From NCBI GenBank assembly GCA_947062645.1, contig CAMSQT010000046.1:1-8132 (forward strand): DNA of 8,132 bases. The letters run 5' to 3'. The position numbers and the translations under genes are program-made. Below are positions 5,012-8,132 of this stretch, piece by piece. The stretch is from an uncultured Clostridium sp. (GTDB lineage: Bacteria; Bacillota; Clostridia; TANB77; CAG-508). Below the pieces are notes generated by a model. It was given only the letters and a program-made list of their open reading frames with translations. It did no database searches and was not told where the DNA came from. How positions within the stretch are numbered: position 1 is the stretch's first letter; each line of letters opens with the position of its first letter.

Positions 5012-6403
5012 TTATGTATTTTCTTTTATTTTAAATCTATTTTTATCTAATTCATAATTTATTTTAACTTCTATATTAGACAACACTTTATTATATATCC
5101 TGAAAGTATAATAATCTATCATTGTTTTATAGTACCCTCCTCCATCTGCTCCTATTCCAAAAATATCGCCTTCAAGATATGGCAAATCTGCTAATTGAAG
5201 TTCCCTCAATTTTGTTCCATTTTTGTAGATTTCTACTGACTTCCCATCTATGGCTATGGTATTAGAGACTACTTCATTATTATTGCCTCTAATATCAAAT
5301 ATTGCTACACTTTTTGATTGTGCATAATATAAGGTTCTACTATCAACAGAATTAGATTCAAGTCCAAAATAATTTCCTTTCAATCCCCATAAATATTCCC
5401 ATGATTTATTTCTTTTTTTATTTGCAACATATTCTATTGTAAAAGCCTCTTGATTCTTGATTATGTTTTTTAATGTTACCCAATCATCTTCACCATCGAA
5501 AACAAGTCTATTTTCTTTCCAACCGCTTGTTTCTGTATTATTAAATCCATTTAATGTAGCATGATTTTCCTTTCCACTTAAATCTTTCCATATTGTTGTT
5601 GTCATACTATGTTTATTATCGCCTTCTCCTGTATTGTTAATTGCATCATAATGAAGTATTAATCTGTCTTTTACATATTGGCTCGCCAATACGATTTCTT
5701 TTTTTAATGATTCTATTTTTTCATTTATTACTTTTATTTGATATATACCAGTTTCATTTACAACAAAACTCATGTCTTCTGTCGTATTCCAATACTCTTT
5801 TCCTTCTAACTGATAAGTAACTTGCCACTTATCAATATAACCACTATATTGAATGTTCGAAACTGTAACTTTCCATTTATCTACACCAATCATTTCAGTT
5901 TTTACATCAAATGTTGGTAATTCTACATTTGGTTCTTGATAATCAACATTGTATAATCCATTTGGTAGTTGTTCTAAAGTATAATATATTTTCCCTTCAT
6001 ATTCTAAACCTTCATAACTTACAATACTTCTTTTTTTAAGATTTACAAAAAATGATTGTTCTACCCCTTCTATTTTTAACTCATTTTTAATCACATCTTG
6101 ACTCCAATAGAGATATCCTTCCGCATTTACAATTCCAGATGTCTCCTCTGTAAATACCTTTCGTGCTTGCTCTTGAACTTGAGGATCTGCTTCTTCTATT
6201 GCTATACCATAGATAGCTTCTTTATCTTTTTCATATAGAGCATTTACATGGGTTTGCATAATTTTTAGTTCTGCTGTAAATGCTGTATATTTAGATGATT
6301 TTATCACATTAATTCCACTATATGTTGCAATTGATACCAAGATAGCTAATACAATTACTGTAATTACTAATGATATTAGTGTAATTCCCTTGTTTTTTCT
6401 CAT
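5012..6403 (-). CDS. Prepilin-like surface protein with C-terminal LamG/concanavalin-like domain
   Basis: A 463-residue protein starting at ATG 6403, with GGAGG at 6411-6415 and 7-nt spacing. A TTG start 45 nt further upstream only adds residues before the signal. The N-terminus MRKNKGITLISLVITVIVL is a type IV prepilin-like leader: a short basic stretch, glycine at -1 (G6), then a hydrophobic helix to about residue 28. The usual glutamate at +5 is replaced by serine. Residues 30-160 form an alpha/beta stalk shared with the upstream paralogue. Residues 160-236 look like a beta-sandwich (Ig-like) module, also shared. Residues about 247-455 match a LamG/ConA-like jelly roll (LHYDA start, WKDLSGKENHA, LVFDGEDDWV, FTIEYVA, FRIYNKVLS). 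Such domains bind sugars or host or cell-surface ligands. Probably exported and anchored or assembled by a pilin-type machine. The ligand is unknown. Confidence 0.85.
   Translation of the reverse strand: MRKNKGITLISLVITVIVLAILVSIATYSGINVIKSSKYTAFTAELKIMQTHVNALYEKDKEAIYGIAIEEADPQVQEQARKVFTEETSGIVNAEGYLYWSQDVIKNELKIEGVEQSFFVNLKKRSIVSYEGLEYEGKIYYTLEQLPNGLYNVDYQEPNVELPTFDVKTEMIGVDKWKVTVSNIQYSGYIDKWQVTYQLEGKEYWNTTEDMSFVVNETGIYQIKVINEKIESLKKEIVLASQYVKDRLILHYDAINNTGEGDNKHSMTTTIWKDLSGKENHATLNGFNNTETSGWKENRLVFDGEDDWVTLKNIIKNQEAFTIEYVANKKRNKSWEYLWGLKGNYFGLESNSVDSRTLYYAQSKSVAIFDIRGNNNEVVSNTIAIDGKSVEIYKNGTKLRELQLADLPYLEGDIFGIGADGGGYYKTMIDYYTFRIYNKVLSNIEVKINYELDKNRFKIKENT
5740..6315 (-). repeat. Paralogous block shared with 7541-8132
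   Basis: The part of this gene encoding the stalk and Ig-like region is closely similar to the corresponding part of the upstream paralogue. The run 6261-6315 is identical over 55 nt to 8078-8132 and is cut there only by the window edge. Similarity stops where the C-terminal domains begin. This points to recent tandem duplication, gene conversion, or exchange of the C-terminal cassette. Confidence 0.85.
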
Positions 6404-6438
6404 GTTTCTTCCTCCATTATCTTTTACTTCTAATGGAC

Positions 6439-6468
6439 ATTTTATCAATTTGTCGAGAATTATGTCTA
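6439..6468 (-). promoter_or_regulatory. Possible promoter of the LamG-type prepilin-like gene
   Basis: On the minus strand, TAGACA (6468-6463) and TAAAAT (6444-6439) are 18 nt apart. They lie between the terminator of the upstream paralogue and the ATG at 6403. The spacing is slightly long and the match moderate. Confidence 0.4.
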
Positions 6469-6507
6469 TATGTTTGTATTATGTTTTCTTGAAAATATAA
6501 ATAAATA

Positions 6508-6552
6508 AAAAAACCTAATTATCAAGCATTTTGCTCAATAATTAGGTTTTTT
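6508..6552 (-). terminator. Rho-independent terminator of the FGE/lectin-type prepilin-like gene
   Basis: A perfect 15-bp stem (6508-6522 with 6538-6552) starts immediately after the TAG stop. Its loop contains a further 4-bp AGCA/TGCT stem. On the minus strand it ends in a run of T followed by ATTTATTTATATTTT. It makes the two prepilin-like genes separate transcription units. Confidence 0.88.
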
Positions 6553-8132
6553 CTACAAATAAAGTACAAGCCTAAAGCCAGAATTATGATGGCATAACGT
6601 TGTATTAAAGTTATGACGACTAAGCGTACAGCCTGGAGTATAATTATAGTCACCTCCTCTAGGAGCGCACGGAACACCTTCCCTTGCTGATGTTTCTGTT
6701 GTCCATTCTAATTGACCACTTGCCATATCCCATACATTACAAATTTTATCTTGCTGGTTTATGTCGGTTAGATTATTTGTTCCTCTTTCTGCAATAGTTG
6801 TATTCAAGCTATTTTGCCATGCATATGGTTTTGTTTTATCTGTTACTCTATTATCAAATTCTTGTAAAAATACAATAGCCGTATCCCATGCATAACTATT
6901 CATTAAATCACTGGTAGATGTTTTTCCCTCATACATAGCTCTAGCTAATTTTGCTGCTTGAGGCTGTGTTATATAATTATATACAAAATCATTTGGTTTT
7001 ATTGTTACTGGTTTTAAACCACTATCTTCCGTTTGGCTAGTTCTTTTTTCTGCTACTCTTGCTTCATATCTTCCTATATAATAGCCTCCATTATTGTTTG
7101 TACTTGATTTAAAAGTATTAATGTTCTTAGCTGTTGTATTTCCTGCAGTAGATATTTCTAATTCTTGAAAAGCATTTTCTATTACATTATTTCCTTGTGC
7201 TATTGGGGTTCCATTACTATCAAATGTATATCTGTTTAAATTTATTGTTGTACTTTCTGTTTTTCCAACATTTTTATAAACTGTTCCTACTGGTATCCAA
7301 ACAAACTGGCTTCCTTTTGTTATTGTTGTTCCTGCATTTACATCTTCTATTACAATTCCACCTGTTACATTATCACTCGAATCTTCTACAATTTTAAATC
7401 CTTCTGGGACTATCACTTTATTTCCAAAATTGTCTTTTAACGTTGTTTTTTCTTCAAAAATTATCCTTCGAGTTTTTGCTTCTTCTACTGAACTTACTAT
7501 TTGAACTATTTTTTCTTCTGATTGAATCTTTTCATTTACTAATTTAATACTATATTCTCCACTCTCACTTATAATAAAACTCATGTCTTCTGTTGTATTC
7601 CAATAACTTTTTCCTTCTAACTGATAAGAAACTTGCCACTTATCAATATAGCCATTATATTGAATATTTGAAACTGTAATTCTCCATTTATCCTCGCCTA
7701 TTTTTTCTGTCCTTACATCAAATGTTGGCGACCCTACATTTGACTCTTCATAATTAATATTATATAACCCATTTGGTAATTGTTCTAAAGTGTAATAAGT
7801 TTCCCCTTCATATTCTAAGCCTTCATAGCTTACAATACTTCTTTTTTCAAGATTTACAAAAAATGCTTGTTCTACTCCCTCAATTTTCAAAGTATCTTTA
7901 ATATATTCTACACTCCAATAGCGATATCCTTCCGCATTTGTAATTCCAGATGCCTCTTCTGTAAATACTATATCAGCTTGCTCTTTAGCTTGAGGATTTT
8001 TTTCTATTTCACTTCCATATTCAAAATCCGTTTTTTCTTTATTCTCTTCATAAATGGCATTTACATGAGTCTGCATGATTTTTAGTTCTGCTGTAAATGC
8101 TGTATATTTAGATGATTTTATCACATTAATTC
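6553..8132 (-). CDS. Prepilin-like surface protein with FGE/C-type-lectin-like C-terminus (5' partial)
   Basis: The gene runs off the right edge. The 525 residues in the window begin INVIKSSKYTAF, which in the downstream paralogue directly follows the prepilin leader helix, so the missing start probably lies about 90 nt beyond the edge. The GTG at 8124 is internal. Stalk and Ig-like modules match the paralogue (to about residue 210 in the window). The remaining roughly 300 residues resemble the formylglycine-generating-enzyme/sulfatase-modifying-factor fold, a C-type-lectin relative. Motifs are FVWIPVG (274-280), GGYYIGRYEA (346-355), QPQAAKLARAMYEG, NVWDMASGQLEWT (463-475), PRGGDY (488-493) and terminal GFRLVLYL. 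Proteins joining a prepilin leader to this domain are familiar in uncultured Clostridia, probably as surface binding proteins rather than enzymes. The C-terminus looks hypervariable (see 6556-6660). A terminator follows directly. Confidence 0.85.
   Translation of the reverse strand, partial: INVIKSSKYTAFTAELKIMQTHVNAIYEENKEKTDFEYGSEIEKNPQAKEQADIVFTEEASGITNAEGYRYWSVEYIKDTLKIEGVEQAFFVNLEKRSIVSYEGLEYEGETYYTLEQLPNGLYNINYEESNVGSPTFDVRTEKIGEDKWRITVSNIQYNGYIDKWQVSYQLEGKSYWNTTEDMSFIISESGEYSIKLVNEKIQSEEKIVQIVSSVEEAKTRRIIFEEKTTLKDNFGNKVIVPEGFKIVEDSSDNVTGGIVIEDVNAGTTITKGSQFVWIPVGTVYKNVGKTESTTINLNRYTFDSNGTPIAQGNNVIENAFQELEISTAGNTTAKNINTFKSSTNNNGGYYIGRYEARVAEKRTSQTEDSGLKPVTIKPNDFVYNYITQPQAAKLARAMYEGKTSTSDLMNSYAWDTAIVFLQEFDNRVTDKTKPYAWQNSLNTTIAERGTNNLTDINQQDKICNVWDMASGQLEWTTETSAREGVPCAPRGGDYNYTPGCTLSRHNFNTTLCHHNSGFRLVLYL
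6556..6660 (-). other. Candidate diversity-generating-retroelement variable region
   Basis: The last 35 residues run from RGGDY to GFRLVLYL, the position and framing residues of variable regions in C-type-lectin DGR targets. Between them most codons are NNY (GAC, TAT, AAT, TGT, CGT, CAT, AAC, TTT, TGC), the set obtained by adenine mutagenesis of AAY codons. The residues are rich in Asn, His, Tyr and Cys. No template repeat or reverse transcriptase is in the window. Ordinary members of this family share the RGG...GFR frame, so this is a suggestion only. Confidence 0.4.
7541..8132 (-). repeat. Paralogous block shared with 5740-6315
   Basis: This is the partner of the block in the LamG-type gene. 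It encodes the same stalk and Ig-like region, with short indels near 8000-8045, and reaches complete identity over the last 55 nt at the window edge. Such long near-identity between neighbours is also a hazard for short-read assembly. Confidence 0.85.

Noticed and set aside
6404..6448. LamG-type prepilin gene starting at TTG 6448
   Set aside because: ATG 6403 has GGAGG at ideal spacing and leaves a normal short prepilin leader.
6651..6660. Shine-Dalgarno-like AGAGGAGGTG inside the FGE/lectin domain
   Set aside because: No start codon with a downstream open frame follows it. It encodes the conserved RGG of the domain.
6553..8124. GTG 8124 as start of the partial prepilin-like gene
   Set aside because: The frame is open to the edge, and the preceding bases match the paralogue's internal sequence (GINVIKSS).

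Overview
The window is AT-rich and every supported gene lies on the minus strand. Codon use (AGA and CGT for arginine), strong AGGAGG-type ribosome binding sites and the gene families suggest a low-GC Bacillota, probably an uncultured Clostridia-type gut organism. That placement is inference. I see no tRNA, rRNA, CRISPR array or insertion sequence.

Layout, in the direction of transcription (right to left): a prepilin-like surface protein with a formylglycine-generating-enzyme/C-type-lectin-like C-terminus, cut by the right edge (8132-6553), followed by a terminator; a paralogous prepilin-like protein with a LamG-type C-terminus (6403-5012); a small coiled-coil protein built on 42-bp tandem repeats (4824-4339) with its own promoter and terminator; lysS (4172-2667) with a promoter; an M50-family membrane metalloprotease (2584-1845); tsaD (1825-826); and a metallophosphoesterase (792-85). 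The last four lie close together and may be co-transcribed from lysS onward.

The most important observation concerns tsaD and the M50 protease. Read conventionally, both are broken, by four and two frameshifts. Each shift is +1 (one extra base), and each falls exactly at an in-frame CGG codon within CGGA (five times) or CGGT (once). Skipping the C and reading GGA/GGT as glycine restores full-length proteins of 331 and 245 residues, with conserved glycines at the TsaD junctions (GPG, LGKTRDDAIGEAF, KEGEP). I checked every CCG on the plus strand (CGG on the minus strand, 23 by my count). Exactly six are in frame with a gene and those six are the shift sites. No gene in the window uses CGG as arginine. 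This suggests that CGG is unassigned, or part of a CGGN signal, and is bypassed by programmed +1 frameshifting or quadruplet decoding as glycine. A systematic sequencing error is the main rival explanation.

The second point of interest is the modular pair of prepilin-like proteins: nearly the same N-terminal half joined to unrelated C-terminal domains. The end of the partial one resembles the variable region of a diversity-generating retroelement target.
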